A stretch of DNA of 64,000 nt from Vanilla planifolia (lineage: Eukaryota > Streptophyta > Magnoliopsida > Asparagales > Orchidaceae). Made by a program: the position numbers and the translations under genes. Below the pieces are notes generated by a model. It did not search any database and was not told the origin of the DNA. It saw nothing but the letters and a program-made list of their open reading frames with translations. Location: NCBI GenBank assembly GCA_023846275.1, contig CM043868.1, forward strand, positions 16,153,755-16,217,754, written 5' to 3'. Of this stretch, positions 1-14,382 are shown in pieces. The first letter of the stretch is position 1; each line of letters starts with the position of its first letter.

Positions 1-2480
1 TATTAAATATCTAATATTTCTCTATCTAACCATGTTCAATTCCATGTTAATTATTACATTATATCATTAATAATTACCTTCATAAGCTTTTCTAACTATT
101 TCTTCTTTTGCATCTTAACTTTTTCTCAATTTCAACTCTTTATCATATTTTCATATTTTGTTATTATTCTATTAAGATTTTATCATATTTTTATTTATTT
201 TCTTTTATTGTTATTCATTTAATTTCTTTTCTATTTCTCTTATTCTTTTTGTCAATTTTCTCTCTCTCCACCCAAACAATAACAAATCAGCTAGTTCAAT
301 TTCTAAATTGGTCGACTATAAGTTTAAAACCCACACACTCTTCTCTCCTTCACCATCAAGTTAAATTGGGTGAACCTAATCTCAAACCAGATCCAATGTG
401 GAAATACCTTTTGTGCTTAAACCAAAGTAGCTTCTATAATCCAACACACGTGTGTGTTTAATCACCCTTATTATTCATTTAGCAAGGCCTGGGCTCCCCA
501 ATTTTGTAAAATCAAACCCAACCCTCAATTGCTGTTCCTCTCTCTCTCTCTCTCTTTCCATCCTCCTATTATGACAATCAAAATTGCCTCCCCCTCATTT
601 TTCTATAATGAAGTTAATGCTAAATGGGTAGTATAAATTATAACAAGTAACTAGGAGACTAACCTACACATGTTAAAAAGAGAGAAAATGTAGGAGATAA
701 ATATAAGGACTTATAAAGATAGCACATAAGAGATAAATATCCAATCTAATCTTAGCCAAGAGGGGACCAAGAATAACACAATGTTTACTTTATATATTAG
801 GCTCATAACTTCTTTAATGACATAGAGATGGGACATAGAAAAGTGTTTAAATAACCTAATCTTAGATAAAAAAAAGAACAAAGTAAAGATCATATTGGTG
901 TAAATTAAAAGCATTGAAAATCATTTACTAAGATCATGAAAAACCAGAGTAACAAAATAGTTATGTGAAGAGGTAGTTCCAACATGTAAGAAAAGTAAGT
1001 TGTAGAGAGTAATGAATGCAACAATAGACAGGGTTCATGAATAAAATTGAAAGAAGATAAAGGATGTAAGCCCAAGTAATTTTTAAATTACAATGTAAAA
1101 GTGACAATGACAAAGTGAGAAGGGAAAGACAATGTGAAAATGAGTCATTATTTAATAGCAATAGGATGGCAATGGTGTAAAGTTTAAGGTAAACTCACAC
1201 AGTGTCTCGCCACTTTGGCCTCACATCTCTCCTACCAATCAGAGTCTCGATGAGCTAGGATGTTAGAGTTCTTGTTATGATCAACCCTAAGAGCTCAAAA
1301 AGACATAATAAAATAATAAAAATTTTACTTATGCGAAGATCATCATTTCTAAATTGTATGTCTCCTTGTTTATAGAGAGGCTAAATAAAAAAGTACAAAT
1401 TTTTGGTCAAAAGTTTTTCAAAACAACTTCCTAAAAAGGTAACATTTTAATTCCAAGAATTTATTCTCTATAAAGCTGTTATTTTTGTTCAAAAATTTAT
1501 GGTCAAATTATTTTCCAAATTGTTTTCTAAAAGTTTTTGTTTCATTTCACAACTAGTAGGATTTAAATGGGTTGTAGTGGGTAAAATTTGGTCGACATAA
1601 TGTTAGCAAACACATTTTTGTTCTCAAGACACAAAATATTCTACTGAGGAGTTAACCTAGCAAGTCAACACAACATTCATGGAACCTAATGCATTCATGG
1701 GTCACATGATCTAGCGATCCAAAATGGGCCTTGAAGATCTTTTCATCGAACTGTTTAGCCAAAAGTAATTCGATGAGCCTTCATCAAGTCAAGTTGATGG
1801 CAATAAGTGAAGACGAAGAAATGGGAATAAGCCTAATGGGCCATTGTTTTGTTCTTTTTTTGTTCTTGAAGCAATTTCTGAAACATAATGTAATTTTAAT
1901 ATCTACCTTAACTTTACATATGAAGAATAGATACCTTGATTATCTAAAAGTATCTACACATGTCTAACTAGCTCTTTGAAATCCAAAATCCTAATGGCAA
2001 TCGATGTCCTTGCCAGAGATCAAGCTTCTCTCGTGCTTTTACTATTTTCTTCTCTTTTCTCTTATAATAATAGCTTGACATTAAACCCACATAGAAATAG
2101 ACCAAAATGAAGTATAATATGAATTATACCTCATTGGTATATTTCAAACCCATGAGTTAGAGGACCCTCCCGACCAACACTCCTTACCAATGACATCACA
2201 ACAAGGGAATAATAGGAAGCCCAAGTTTGCAGCGACCAAAATAGCAAGGCAAAAACATCCTACTTAGCTCACCTTATCCTTGTTGTTCTCGATTACAAGG
2301 GAACAACACACCTAGTACCTCACACATCTTACCATCTCCCTATGATTCTTAACCAACTACTGCATATCGAATCCAACCCTCATGCAAAATAACAAAAGTG
2401 AAGGCATGCATATAGAGGGGATAGGAAACCCTAAATGCATTTTATAAGCAGTATTAGGTGTTTCAAAGTTGATTTAGAGC
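1..2480. other. AT-rich intergenic DNA, no gene recognised
   Basis: Open frames here are short, low-complexity and do not resemble known proteins. A CT microsatellite lies at 538-555. A 12-bp palindrome containing a G-box core (CACGTG at 47-52 of the 400s, i.e. 447-452) sits about 90 bases upstream of it, and a TGGGCT motif is at about 489-494; these can occur in plant promoters but no gene follows. From about 1,680 to 2,460 base composition is less AT-biased than around it, with no coding pattern seen. This could be remnant LTR or promoter sequence, but I cannot assign it. Confidence 0.5.
538..555. repeat. (CT)n microsatellite
   Basis: About nine CT units in uninterrupted run inside a pyrimidine-rich patch. 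A simple sequence repeat with no assigned role. Confidence 0.9.
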
Positions 2481-2489
2481 AATTAACAC

Positions 2490-2990
2490 ATTTTTTTACT
2501 AAAATTATATATAAACCACCATCATCACCAAACATATTAAAATCATTATATATATATACATATATGTACATAATCAATACAACATTTGCATAAATCTAAC
2601 GACATTTTTATTTATAAATTTATCCTCCACAAACATAATTATGACTATACCAAAATTATAAAATTATAATCCCACTCTTCCAAAATTATAAATATACCAA
2701 AATATAAAATTCTAAATTTATATTTGTCATTATTCTTTAAAAATTTATAATTAGTTATTTACTAATACAAAAATTATTAACTAGAAAGTATTAGACTCAT
2801 GTTGTAGAGTTCTTTTTATTGATATTCTCAAATATTTTTTTTATTTAAAGTTATAACATACTTCTCAAGTTTTTATCATTATTTTAATATTTTTATGTAT
2901 AAATATCATAATTTAAGAAATTGACTTACCATATCAAAACCTATCTCATTACAATTATATTGGTTAAATTTAAAACATTATCACGTATTA
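2490..2990. repeat. Diverged dispersed repeat, copy 1 (pair at 8,560-9,030)
   Basis: Reads in the same order as 8,560-9,030: a block on the theme of TATCCTCC followed by CAAA, runs of 'aaaattata', then 'gagttctttttattgatatt', then 'ttattttaatatttttatgta' and an ending on the theme AAGAAATTGACTT. The copies are strongly diverged with many small indels. The direct orientation and about 6.1-kb spacing, with a Gag-like fossil between them, would fit the two LTRs of an old element, but no PBS or PPT can be read, so this is inference only. Confidence 0.5.
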
Positions 2991-3179
2991 AACTTTATAA
3001 AAACAATAAAAGTTGCTAGACATGAAATGCATGTTAATATGTAGAATGACATTGAGAAATCAAGACATATATAAAAAGGAAATTAATATATTAGATAATA
3101 TATGAGCTATACTATTTAAAGGTAGAAGAAATCAAACTTTAAGATTGCAATCTAGAAGGAATGTTATTCTAGCTAAATA

Positions 3180-4110
3180 TGAAAGGAGTTTAGGAACTAA
3201 TCAAGCAAATGGATTGATGAAGAAATTCTAAAGACTCCAACCACCACATTTAGAAGATAACTTAAATACATTCCAATCCAAAGATTGGTTGGATAGAATT
3301 GAAATATTGTTTGATGCTATGACATATTATAATCAAAGGAGAGTTTCTTTGGTAATTCTACTACTAAATGGTGCTATTAATTACTAATGGAGTGCAAAAC
3401 AAAGATTATAATTTGGCGATAAGCAAACTCTAAAATATCATGGTGAAAGTTTTGACAAGAATTTTTAGAATATATATCATAAAATCTGTGAGGGAGAAAA
3501 TGAGAGATGAATTATCAAGATTGAACCAAAGAAATTTAATAATAAATGAATACCATGAGACATTCTTAAGGCTCATATGGTATGGTCTAAAGTTGGTAGC
3601 TTAGAAAAGTAAAGATATTTTCTTTATAAGAAGAGATTAAAAGATATTATAAGAAATAAGTTGGCACCTATAGAATTCAAGCCTTAAAACTTAGTTGGAT
3701 CTACTAGAAGAACAAAATAAGACCTTACTATAATAGAAGCAAGAAGAGCTACAAATAAGTGGAAAGAGAATTTATCTTCACATGAGAGCAACAAAGTTAA
3801 AAAGATGAACATTCAATCTTCGAAGAATGAATTAAAGAAAGCTCCTTAGTGTCAAATTTGTGGAAAATTTCATCAAAAAATATTGGAATTAAGGGATTAA
3901 ATGCTATAATTACAAAAAAAGAAATCAAAAGGAAGAAAAAATTGGATAAAATTTTACAAGGACCTTCTTTAGAGAAAATTAAACACATCAATGTGAAAGA
4001 AAGAATTCAACACAAATCAACAACCATAAATAATGCAACACCACATTATTGCCTTCGACTAGAGAAAAGCTCCATCATCCACAAATATTGGAACAAGTAC
4101 ATTAAATTTT
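3180..4110 (+). pseudogene. Fossil Gag-like region of a Ty3/gypsy element
   Basis: Reading the plus strand gives scattered blocks that match the usual order of a Ty3/gypsy Gag: a 'WLDRIEILFDAM' block near 3,290-3,325 (the common 'W..eiEk.Fd.m' Gag signature), an 'LLLNGAINY' block, a 'RLKDIIRNKLAPIEFKP' block near 3,635-3,690 (compare the family's 'glr.eir.kl.pl.fkt'), a 'KWKENLSS' block, and a 'CQICGKFH' zinc-knuckle-like remnant near 3,850. It is heavily decayed, with many breaks, and no adjacent intact pol was recognised. An old relic with no expected function. Confidence 0.65.
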
Positions 4111-6553
4111 TTAACAAGTCCATGATAATTTTATTTGATAATTGAATATTACATTCTTATTTATTCAAAAACTTAGTTAGAGACATGAGAATTGATAAAA
4201 GAAAACTAAAAAGTCTTTTAAAGTTCATCTTCCCAAGTGGAGAAGTATAATCATAGATCTATACATTCTTAAGAACATATAAATACATGGAACACAATAC
4301 AAATTCAAATTAATAATAATCAACATCACAAAGTTTAGTATAACCTTGGGAATGGATATGTAATAATTCATCAAATACTAATAATTTTTAGGAGAAAAAG
4401 GTAATCATTAGATTAGAATATGAATAAAAATAGTTTACTTTAGAAGAGACTATTATAAAAATATTATTATGATGAATATGTAAGAAAGGTTACTAAATTT
4501 GATAAAATGGAGTTGTAAAGCATCTCAAGAAAGAGGAAATTAAAAGATAGAAAAGAAAACAAAAAATATTTTGTTTATGATGAACTTCAAGGATAAAATT
4601 CTTATAAAAAAGGAGGATTATAATATTCTTAAATTAGAGAAACATATTTTAATAAATATTTTAATATTTTAAATTAAATATTCAAATTAAAAAAATATTG
4701 ATCTCAGGATTAATCAATAATCATAAGGAAGAATGATTTATAGTATGATAAATGTACAAGAAAATAGAGTTTTAATTTATTTTTAATTATTTAGATTTTT
4801 AAAAAAATTAGAGATGTTTAGAAATTATAATAAATTTTTTAAAATATCATACATTATTAAAAGAAGGTATGACACTTCAAAGGAGGGACATGAATTGAAA
4901 AAAATATATCCAAATTATTTGGCATCTAATGCTACCAAATTTATGAAAATTAGAATTATATAAGTATTAAAATGAAGAATCAGAGTTAAATAAATATTTG
5001 TTTACAAGTTCAAAAAAGTCTAGAAAATTATTACAGATATTAAAAAAACCAAAAAAATTACAAATTATTTATTAAGAATAAAGCATAAAAATAAAAATTG
5101 TATGATATTTTCTCACTAAAAAAGGAAGTATGACAAGCATGAGATTAAAAATTGAAAATGATTTACATAATATCATTAAATAATTATTTTGTAAATATTT
5201 AATTTACAAAATGGGAGAAAATATTAAATGTCATAAAAAAGATGAAATTTGGCTGGTAGATCTCATTATGATGAATCAAATAAAATTAGTTATGAATTTT
5301 AGAAGATTGAATTAATAAAAAAATGCAAGAAATATTAAAAGTTCCTAAATTTAATTTAAATGTGATTTTAATTTATCCTAATTTTTCTAATCTAATTATC
5401 ATGTTTTGGTCACGCCATTTACATGATCATAGTAAAAATTAAAGGTTATATACAATTAAATACACAAATGATGACACAAAACTCTAAGTAGAAACTTGAT
5501 AACAAACTAAATCTAATCACAAATTATTTTATCACATAGACTAAATAAAAATGGAAATAATTAAATGATTTAACTCTTAATATAGTAGATGTATTACTTA
5601 TGATATAAATATTAATAAAATTTTGAATAGCTTAATAAGTAAATTAATAAAATATACATATAAACATAATATTGTAATATCAAAAGGTATAATTATGTGA
5701 TGATAACAGAAACTAATATCCATAATAAAATAATGTATGATATGAGAAAACCAATAAATCTAAAAAATGAGAAATAAGCATATGTTTATTTTTTTATTTA
5801 CTTATTTCATATTTCTTATATTATGTGAGACTCAATTATTTATTTATTATAAATATTATTTTCACATTCATTCATTCCTAATGTATAGCTTTTCTCTCTC
5901 TCTATCATCATCCTTTAGAATTAGTATCAAGAGATCTTATAGAAGTATCATTACCCTAAAGGCTTGTCCTTATCCTATATATTAGTATTATATAGATATA
6001 AGTAGGTTGTCACTATCCTATGTTATGTATATGAGCCAATTTTATCTTAATCATGTTTATCAATATCCTGTAATTAAAAAAAGAAATCCTTGTCTTATAA
6101 GATCATAATGTAATCTAGGAATATATAAGGATAATGTATTTAAAAGTAAACCAATAATTTTATTCTATTTTTTATTTAATAAGTAGACATGTCAAATATT
6201 CATATTCTAAATCATTTTTTTATTTATTATCTTATATTTTTTTACTATATTGCATATCAATATTTTTGTAATAAAATAACATTAAAGAATAATACATAAA
6301 TAAGTTGTTGAATAACAAAGTGATATAAAATATCACAACCTAAGAGATAATCATACAATTACCAATTTTGTACAAACAACATTTTAATATTTTTGATACT
6401 TTAACCAAAGATAACATGAAAATGATGTCAATTTATAAAGAAAATAGAAAATAGTTTACCACTGTATTTGCATCATAGTTGTTGGATTTATCTATTTGAA
6501 TTTGAGAGTTGACTTCATTTTTCAACCTCAATATTTCATTGATTTCTTATAAT

Positions 6554-6595
<42 letters not shown>

Positions 6596-8300
6596 GATCA
6601 ATATTTATCTTATATATGGTATGTTTAAAAAGAAATTATAATCATATTAATTTCTTCTAAACACTTAAATTGTTACCCTAGATCTTATTTGTACAATTCC
6701 TCATTATACTATACAATCTAATAACATAAATAAGCATCTTAAGACATATCGTACATGCATAATCACCTAATTGTATCACCCAATTCTCAAAACTAATGCT
6801 TTGTTATTTTGATCGCTTTTGCTCACATGTTATAGTCGGTAGGATCGTACTATACAATCTCGCTTTACTTTAGCATAGCTCTTATTATTTAATGATTATC
6901 TAATATAATCCATAATATCATATTATAAAATTATCATTCTTCCTACTACATTATCAAGTAACTGTATTATTATGATACTCCATTGTATAATATGATCAAA
7001 ACATTATTCATCTCTTCACACAATATGATCCATTTGATCATAATGTATTTTTTCACTATTAATTTATTACCAAGATATTATTTATTACGATGCTATGCAA
7101 CATACAAGATCCACTAGACATACATTATAATCAACTACATTATATTATGATATTCCATATAAGACTCTCTGTACTTTCCCATGCCTTCAGTCGACTTTTA
7201 TCCAAATTGTACAATATGATTATATGCATCGTACCCATACAATCTAGTTTCCTGAACATTATATACTATTATTTCTTAAAGATTATATTAAATAATTAAT
7301 AATTTCAAAATAATTGATTATTTTTTTATCATTAATATATTGACATCATTTACTAATCATACTAATATGATATGAACATCATTTCATACAATTTAAATAA
7401 TTAGCTTTTTTTAGATTAGTTTATCTCTCAATCATAAACAAATTTTCTCTCACTTAAATTGAAATTGATCATCTAATATTATCAACCAAAATCATGTTAA
7501 AATGATCCTAAACTAACTTAGCCACCTCTCACCTTGGAAGGATCGTCCAATACGATCTCCATAATCGATCGGTATGACCACATACTTTGCTTCAATTATG
7601 TTGTTCTTTGCTAAATATCTATATCACCACTATATGATAAATTTGTTAACCCCACCAATTGTATAGTGTGACAAACATATCATCAGTGTATGCTGAACTC
7701 AAAAGCTCAACAATAACTTAATTCTCGTCTTACTAGTACAACTAATAGTATTATCTTAGCATTATCTCTTCAAAAATCCCAAATAACTTATCATATTAGC
7801 CTCACTAATCTTATTCTAGTCAGGTTTTAGTTGATCATACCATATGATGTAGTTGCATAATACCATCAACAACTAATTTTTTCGAGCCTCTTAGTTTCAC
7901 TTCAAAACACATTCAACTCATCTCATCTTGTATTCAAACTATTCTAAATACATTTCTTAAATCAGAATACAAACATGCTATTATATACTTAAAATTGAAA
8001 GGAATTTAATGAATAATTACTTAAATGTGTACATCTTCTTGGTTAGCTATTGCTCCATTCCTTTGTTATTTCCTTGATATAACCTTCATTTACTCCTCTT
8101 ACTGCCAATCTCTTCATCCAACTACCACAAAGCTTTCTCCAAAAATTTCATAACTTCTCCTTCCTCTTTCTTACAATTTCCCTTTCTACTCTAGCTACTA
8201 CAACTCCTCTACTAGCTAGAAATCATTGTACACACTAATGGACAACCTCCTTAACACACCTAATTGTGGTTTATAATGACACTACTTAGTCTTTTGACAC
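4111..8300. other. AT-rich intergenic DNA, probable decayed repeat
   Basis: No gene recognised. The stretch is very AT-rich. It holds an AT microsatellite at 6,557-6,593. From about 6,720 to 7,700 there are many degenerate copies of short words such as ATATGATC and GTACAAT. From about 8,040 to 8,260 a pyrimidine-rich stretch resembles the antisense or U5 side of plant LTRs. Nothing here supports a functional call. Confidence 0.45.
6557..6593. repeat. (AT)n microsatellite
   Basis: About 37 bases of uninterrupted AT alternation. Confidence 0.95.
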
Positions 8301-8559
8301 TTTTGCATAATCAGTAACCTCATGTAAAGACCCACACTCAAATTCTTCTCATCAACTTTTATAAGTCTTAATAAATAATTTATAAGATTACAAAAAAAAC
8401 ATAGGCAACTGATTGGATTGTATGAGTGTGCATTAGAAAAATAATTCTTTTAAGAAATTATTTGTGATGTATCTATTTTAGCCAAACAATTATTGCTAAA
8501 ATAAACTTTATTATCATGCCAAATGATCATCATAAGCTGGTCAAAAACAAAAATCACAA

Positions 8560-9030
8560 GACTTTAATATTATACATATCTAACATTTTATTATTTACAA
8601 ATATATCCTCCTCCAAACTAATGATAACAACGCTGACATTCTAAAAATTATAAATCTATCATAGTATAGTCAATATTCCCTTATTTTTCATATCTATCAT
8701 CTCTCAGTATGTTTAAACTTAAGTCAAAATTCTCAAAATTACAAACCTATGCTGATCAATATTTTGAAAATTACAATTATATGCAAATTTTTAAAAATTA
8801 ATTATAATAATTTAGGTCTTTAAAAATTATAGGCTCAATATTTTTAGATTTATCTCTTAGAACTCTTTCTATTAATAATATCTTTTATTAGATTTGAGCT
8901 TATGGGATGCTCTTTAATATTATATTATTATTTTAATATTTTATGTACATAAAATGTATTTTAAGGAATTGACTTGATCAAATTAAATCATACTTGATGA
9001 TAATCTTCTTAACTTAAATCTAGAATGTCT
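8560..9030. repeat. Diverged dispersed repeat, copy 2 (pair at 2,490-2,990)
   Basis: Same order of blocks as copy 1, including the TATCCTCCTCC block near 8,603, the 'tagaactctttctattaata' block near 8,857 and the AAGGAATTGACTTG block near 8,973. Immediately downstream lies a TATA box and a purine-rich leader, which would fit an LTR, but copy 1 has no matching downstream part. Confidence 0.5.
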
Positions 9031-9219
9031 TCCATCTTGATCAGGATAAAATGAAAGCTATTACATTGACACATACACGAAAGTAACTCGACATCAAAGC
9101 CTAAAATGATGGAAAATTGTCATATTTCTAAGGGTAGGAAAGCAACAAAGCATCCATATGAAGGGCTAGAGTCATTAAAGGAGTGGAAGTAATAAAAAGG
9201 AGAAATGATATGGTATTGC

Positions 9220-9228
9220 TATATAAAA
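9220..9228 (+). promoter_or_regulatory. Candidate TATA box of an LTR-like promoter
   Basis: TATATAAAA followed after about 25 bases by a purine-rich leader (about 9,255-9,400, GAGAGAAAGAAAG and similar). This arrangement is typical of the U3/R junction in plant LTRs and also of ordinary plant promoters. No downstream coding sequence was recognised, so I read it as a remnant LTR promoter rather than a host gene. Confidence 0.35.
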
Positions 9229-9429
9229 AGAGGCCATGATTGGTGAAAGAGTTTTGAAAAGAGAGAAAGAAAGAAAAAAGAGACCTCAATTTGAGAGCTT
9301 AGGGAGAAGTGGAGAGAGATAGAGAAGAGATGTTTCTAGAGTGTTGAAAGGAATCCACGAGGAATCAAACAAGATTCAAGAGAAAAATTAGGAAAATAAC
9401 TATTAATAGTATAGTAACAGTATTACAGT

Positions 9430-10397
9430 AGCAATGTAGCAACTAAGAAATAGAATAAATTATATGTTTGGAGATTCATTTTATGTTGAGACCACTACAT
9501 AAGGAAAAGAGATAAGTAAATGTTATACGATGGTGAATAAGCTTGATATACTATTAAGTGATTTTCTTCAAGACCATAATAAGAAAATTTGCATCATAAA
9601 ATACTTTGAAGATGATTGCTAGTGTTATTACTTGTATTGTTATATTTTATGAGCATGTTACATTACTTCTATTGGTTTCTTATGAAATATTAAATTTCAC
9701 TTTCTTATTATCTTGATTGAGAAGAAAAAAAGGAAAAGAAAATGGGGTAAGATAAAAATTAGTGAATATTGGTTAAGCATGATTTTGAAATTTACATCAT
9801 TAATGATTATTTCAAGATGCAAATCTTGAAATTTAGAATAATATATCCCTAGAGATACTTCACTCATTATCTAGACTAATACATCTCTAAAAATAGGATT
9901 GCAATATGACATAAGTAGTGTCAATAAAGATATCGCTAGGGCTATTTGATGCAGGAGTGTCTCACTTTAGTTCACAAGTACACACTTGTTAGTGCCATAC
10001 AATCATATTCAAACATAAAGTCATGCCTAATTTGAATCCTATTTTAATTAGTCATCATTATCAACAAGATGAGTCAATTACAACACTTTATTTTTTTCAT
10101 ATGGTTAGCCTCGACATATTTGCTCTCATTTATCTTAATAAATTTTACAATAATTTTATATCATCATCGATGTCAATTATTGTTCTTTTGCATTTATGCA
10201 TGCTTCACCCATCATCTCAAGTCATTCTCCATGATCTGGTCTCGATCGCTACCATCTATTTCTCCCTAACCCCTGTTGCTCCCCAACTACTAGCTCTCTA
10301 GCTGTCATTGCTACTGTTGTCCATCTCACCCACTTCTAGTTTCCTTCATCACATCATTATCATCATCCAATTGTCATGTTGTATGACAAAACTATTC
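9430..10397. other. Intergenic DNA, no gene recognised
   Basis: AT-rich, with a less AT-biased, pyrimidine-rich patch at about 10,190-10,380. Overlapping short open frames there are compositional and do not resemble a known protein. Confidence 0.45.
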
Positions 10398-12399
10398 AAT
10401 AAAACTTTATGTTTAATACTTAATATGTTGTCACTAACTCAAATAAATAATTTATACTATAACTTAGGGCATCAATATTTAAATAATTCTAAAATATCAA
10501 ATATTTTTCTTAGCTCTAATTAGTGTGTAGTATTCTTTGATATTTCTTATTAATCTATAAGCATCTCTTGTATTATAGCCTCTAAATTAAACTATAGTAG
10601 AAGTTTAATTTATCCTAAATCACTATTTAAAATAATTTATTTTGAATACACTCAATTGGATTTGATATATGCTAAAAATCCTAACCTTAAATCCAACATA
10701 AAGTGAAAACTAAAATCAAAATAATAATGTGAAATAAAGTTAATGGACATTTATAAGATTTTTGAAAAGAGAAGAATTAGTTTTTAAATTAATTAAAAAG
10801 GAAAGATAAATATATTTATTAATTACTTATATACTTATTATTTGATATAAACCCAATATATAATATTACCTAAATATGTTTCTTTTATATTCATGTTACA
10901 TAACTTTTGTTACTAAGCTAGTAATTATTAGCTCAACCTTCTTTTGGTTTAATACTTCGAGGTTAATGTGGGACTTTATAGACTTAGAGGAGTGGTGCGG
11001 GATAACATTAGGAGTACCTATCCTAGATATTGATTTTCTTATATTGTTAGTTGTATTAATTATTATGCTAGCTAGTTATGTTTTTACTTAATATAGACAT
11101 ATTTAGTATCCTTATGTTGGTTTAGACTTTAATAGTTTCCCATTGTGAATGTATGGACAATTAGCTTTCAAAACTTAATGTGATTATTTTATAATTTACT
11201 ATCACTTATAAAATTTTTTATATTTCTTTTATTATGGTTTTAAAATGGTTTTCAAACTCTAAGAATGCAAAAGGTTTTTTATAAAAAATTTCAAATCAAA
11301 GAAAAAAATTAAAAGAATAATATGACATGACACCAAAATTACGAAAAACTAGTAGGGATGCCATAATAATAATCATTTGTGGAATACATGAGTCCTTATA
11401 TTGATTGTGAGAGATATGAGATAGATTATGATTGTTGTGAATATAAAAATTGAGAAAAAATGAATAAAGTATTTTAAGAATTAGAGTATAAGCATATAAA
11501 AAAGTTAGATCTAGATGAATGAATAAAAATATAGTTGATATAAAATATATAAGAGTGGAGTATGATTAAGAGTTATAGTTATACTTCTTTTATTTTTGAT
11601 TACTTATATGTTTCTATACATTAATCACATGCTCTTAATGCTCATATTATCTTTTATGCACAGATATCATATTTTTGTTATTACTTTTTTATTATAGCTT
11701 ATCTTTTTATGATATTTTATTTTATATTACTAATTATAAATATCAATTTATCTATTTGGTTTTTAAGCTCATTACTTACATTATATGTTAGAATTCTATG
11801 GCATAAAGAGATGGGAATCATAGGTGTAATTAAGATAAGCTTTACTAGTGTTTTCATTGGAGTATTGTGATATTACTTTTTAGATATTACACATGTTTAA
11901 AAGGTATATATTTGGATGGTTGTATTTATGATATATGGTATTTTTTGGAGAAATGTATAATTGTGCATATTTATAATTATTTTTTTAATGTGCATAGCTT
12001 AATTTGTAAATTTTAAAAAATACTCTATGAATTGATAGTAGTGTTTTGATTTTGTGATATTGTATAATATTAATGATAATTATATCATTTATGATTATTT
12101 AGTTGAATTTATTAATGCATTGTAGATTGGTTATTGATATTTGATTTGAATTAATTGATATTGTGATACATATAATGATTTGTTTTTATTTTTTTATATT
12201 TGTAAATATTTGTACAAGAAAAATTAGATATTCTTAGGAAAGACTCCATCTATTTTAATTTTAAATTTGTATTACATTATAGATTTAGAATGAAATTAAA
12301 TGAGAGTTATAATTGATTTTATCATCACCTTTGAATTGTTATTTATATAATTTCCTTAATTATGCAATAAAACTATAATTGATTTTATCGTCACATTTG
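10398..12399. repeat. Large tandem duplication, copy 1 (about 2 kb)
   Basis: Nearly the whole of this unit is repeated directly after itself with period about 1,997 bases, for example AACTTTATGTTTAATACTT at 10,403 and 12,400, and GCGGGATAACA blocks near 10,996 and 12,996. By eye the copies are roughly 90% identical with small indels, so they arose long enough ago to diverge. The unit has no recognisable coding sequence. The 9-mer AATAAAACT sits at 10,398, at 12,366 near the junction and at 14,374 at the far end. Confidence 0.85.
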
Positions 12400-14382
12400 A
12401 ACTTTATGTTTAATACTTAATATGTTGTCATTTACTCAAATAAATAATTTATACTATAAGTTAGGGCACTAATATTTAAATAATTTTAAAATATCAAATA
12501 TTTTACCTAGATCTAATTAGTGTATAGTATTCTTTGGTATTCTTTATTAATCTATAAACATCTCTTATATTATAGCTCTAAATTAAACTATAATAGAAGT
12601 TTAATTTGTCTTACTTCACTATTCAAAATAATTGAATTTGAGTACACTCAATTGGATTTTATATATTTTGAAAATCCTAACCTTAAATCTGACATAAAGT
12701 GAAAACTAAAATCAAAATAATAATGTGAAATAAAGTTAAAGAACATTTATAAGATTTTTGAAAAGAGAAGAATGAGTTTTTAAATGAATTAAAAAGGAAA
12801 GATAAATATATTTATTAATTACTCATATACTTATTATTTGATATAAACCCAATATATAATATTACCTAAATATGTTTCTTTTATATTCATGTTACGTAGC
12901 TTTTGTTACTAAGCTAGTAATCAATAGCTCAATCTATTTTTGGTTTAACATTTCCAGGTTAATGTGAGACTTAGCATAGACTTAGAGGAGTGGTGCGGGA
13001 TAACAATAGGAGTACCTATCCTAGATATTGATTTTCTTATATTATTAGTTGAATTAATTATTATGCTAGCTAGTTATGTTTTTACTTAGTACAGGCATAT
13101 TTAGTATCATTATATTAGTTTGGACTTTATTAGTTTTTCATTGTGAATTTATGAATAATTAGCTTTCAAAAATTAATGTGATAGTTTTATAATTTACTAT
13201 CACTTATAAATGTTTTATATTTCTTTTATTATGGTTTTAAAATTCTTTTCAAGCTCTAAGAATGCAAAAGGTTTTTTATAAAAAATTTCAAAATAAAAGA
13301 AAAAACTAGAAGAATAATATGATGTGACACCAAAATTAAGAAAAGCTAGTAGGGATGTCATAATAATAATCATTTGTGGAATACATGAGTCCTTATATTG
13401 ATTGTGAGAGATATGAGATAGATTATGAATATTATGAATATAAAAATTAAGAAAAAAAAAATGAATAAAGTATTTTAAGAATTAGAGTATAAGCATATAA
13501 AAAAACTAGATTTAGATAAATAAATAAAAATATTGTTGATATAAAAATGTATAAGAGTGGAGTATGATTAAGAGTTACTTTTATACATCTTTTATTTTTA
13601 ATTACTTATATGTTTCTATACATTAATCACATGCTCTTAATGCTCAGATTATCTTTTATGCACAAATATCATATTTTTGTTATTATTTCTTTATTATAGC
13701 TTATCTTGTTATGATATTTTATTTTATATTACTAATTATAAATACCAATTTACCTATTTGGCTTTTAAGCTCGTTACTTACATTACATGTTAGAATTCTA
13801 TGGCATAAAGAGATAGGGATCATAGGCGTAATTAAGATAAGTTTTACTAGTATTTTTCATGGAGTATTATGATATTTCTTTTTAGATATTACACATATGT
13901 TTAAAGGATATATATTTGGATGGTTGTATTTATGATATATGGTATTTATTTGAGAAATGTATAAATGTGCATATTTATAATTATTTCTTTTAATGTGCAT
14001 AGCTTAATTTGTAAATTTTAACAAATACTCTATGAATTGATAGTAGTGCTTTGATTTTGTGATATTATATAATATTAATGATAATTATATCATTTGTGAC
14101 TATTTATTTGAATTTATTAATACATTGTAGATTGGTTATTGATATTTGATTTGAGGTAATTGATATTATGATATATATAATGATTTGTTTTTATTTTTTT
14201 TCAAATTTGTAAATATTTGTACAAAAAAAAATTGGGTATTCTTAGAAAAGACTCCATCCATTTTAATTTTAAATTTGTATTACATTATAAATTTAGAATG
14301 AAATTAAATGAGAGTTATAATTGGTTTTATCATCACCTTTGAGTTATTATTTGTATAATTTCCTTAATTATGTAATAAAACT
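12400..14382. repeat. Large tandem duplication, copy 2 (about 2 kb)
   Basis: Second copy of the 2-kb unit. Homology ends at about 14,390, where the sequence becomes unique. At the junction between copies, a short segment on the theme GATTTTATC-TCAC-TTTGAA present once at about 12,317 occurs again at about 12,381, so the joint carries a small extra insertion or second local duplication. Confidence 0.85.

Noticed and set aside
108-636. Open frames of 117 and 60 codons at the window start
   Set aside because: Low-complexity Phe/Ser/Leu-rich translation of pyrimidine-rich DNA; the second crosses a CT microsatellite.
6720-7700. Enrichment of ATATGATC and GTAC words, also seen near 25,440-25,860
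   Set aside because: Degenerate and not aligned as a repeat; could be composition. Not strong enough for a feature.
10876-11091. 71-codon hydrophobic open frame in the tandem unit
   Set aside because: The equivalent frame is not kept in the second copy, so there is no sign of protein-level constraint.
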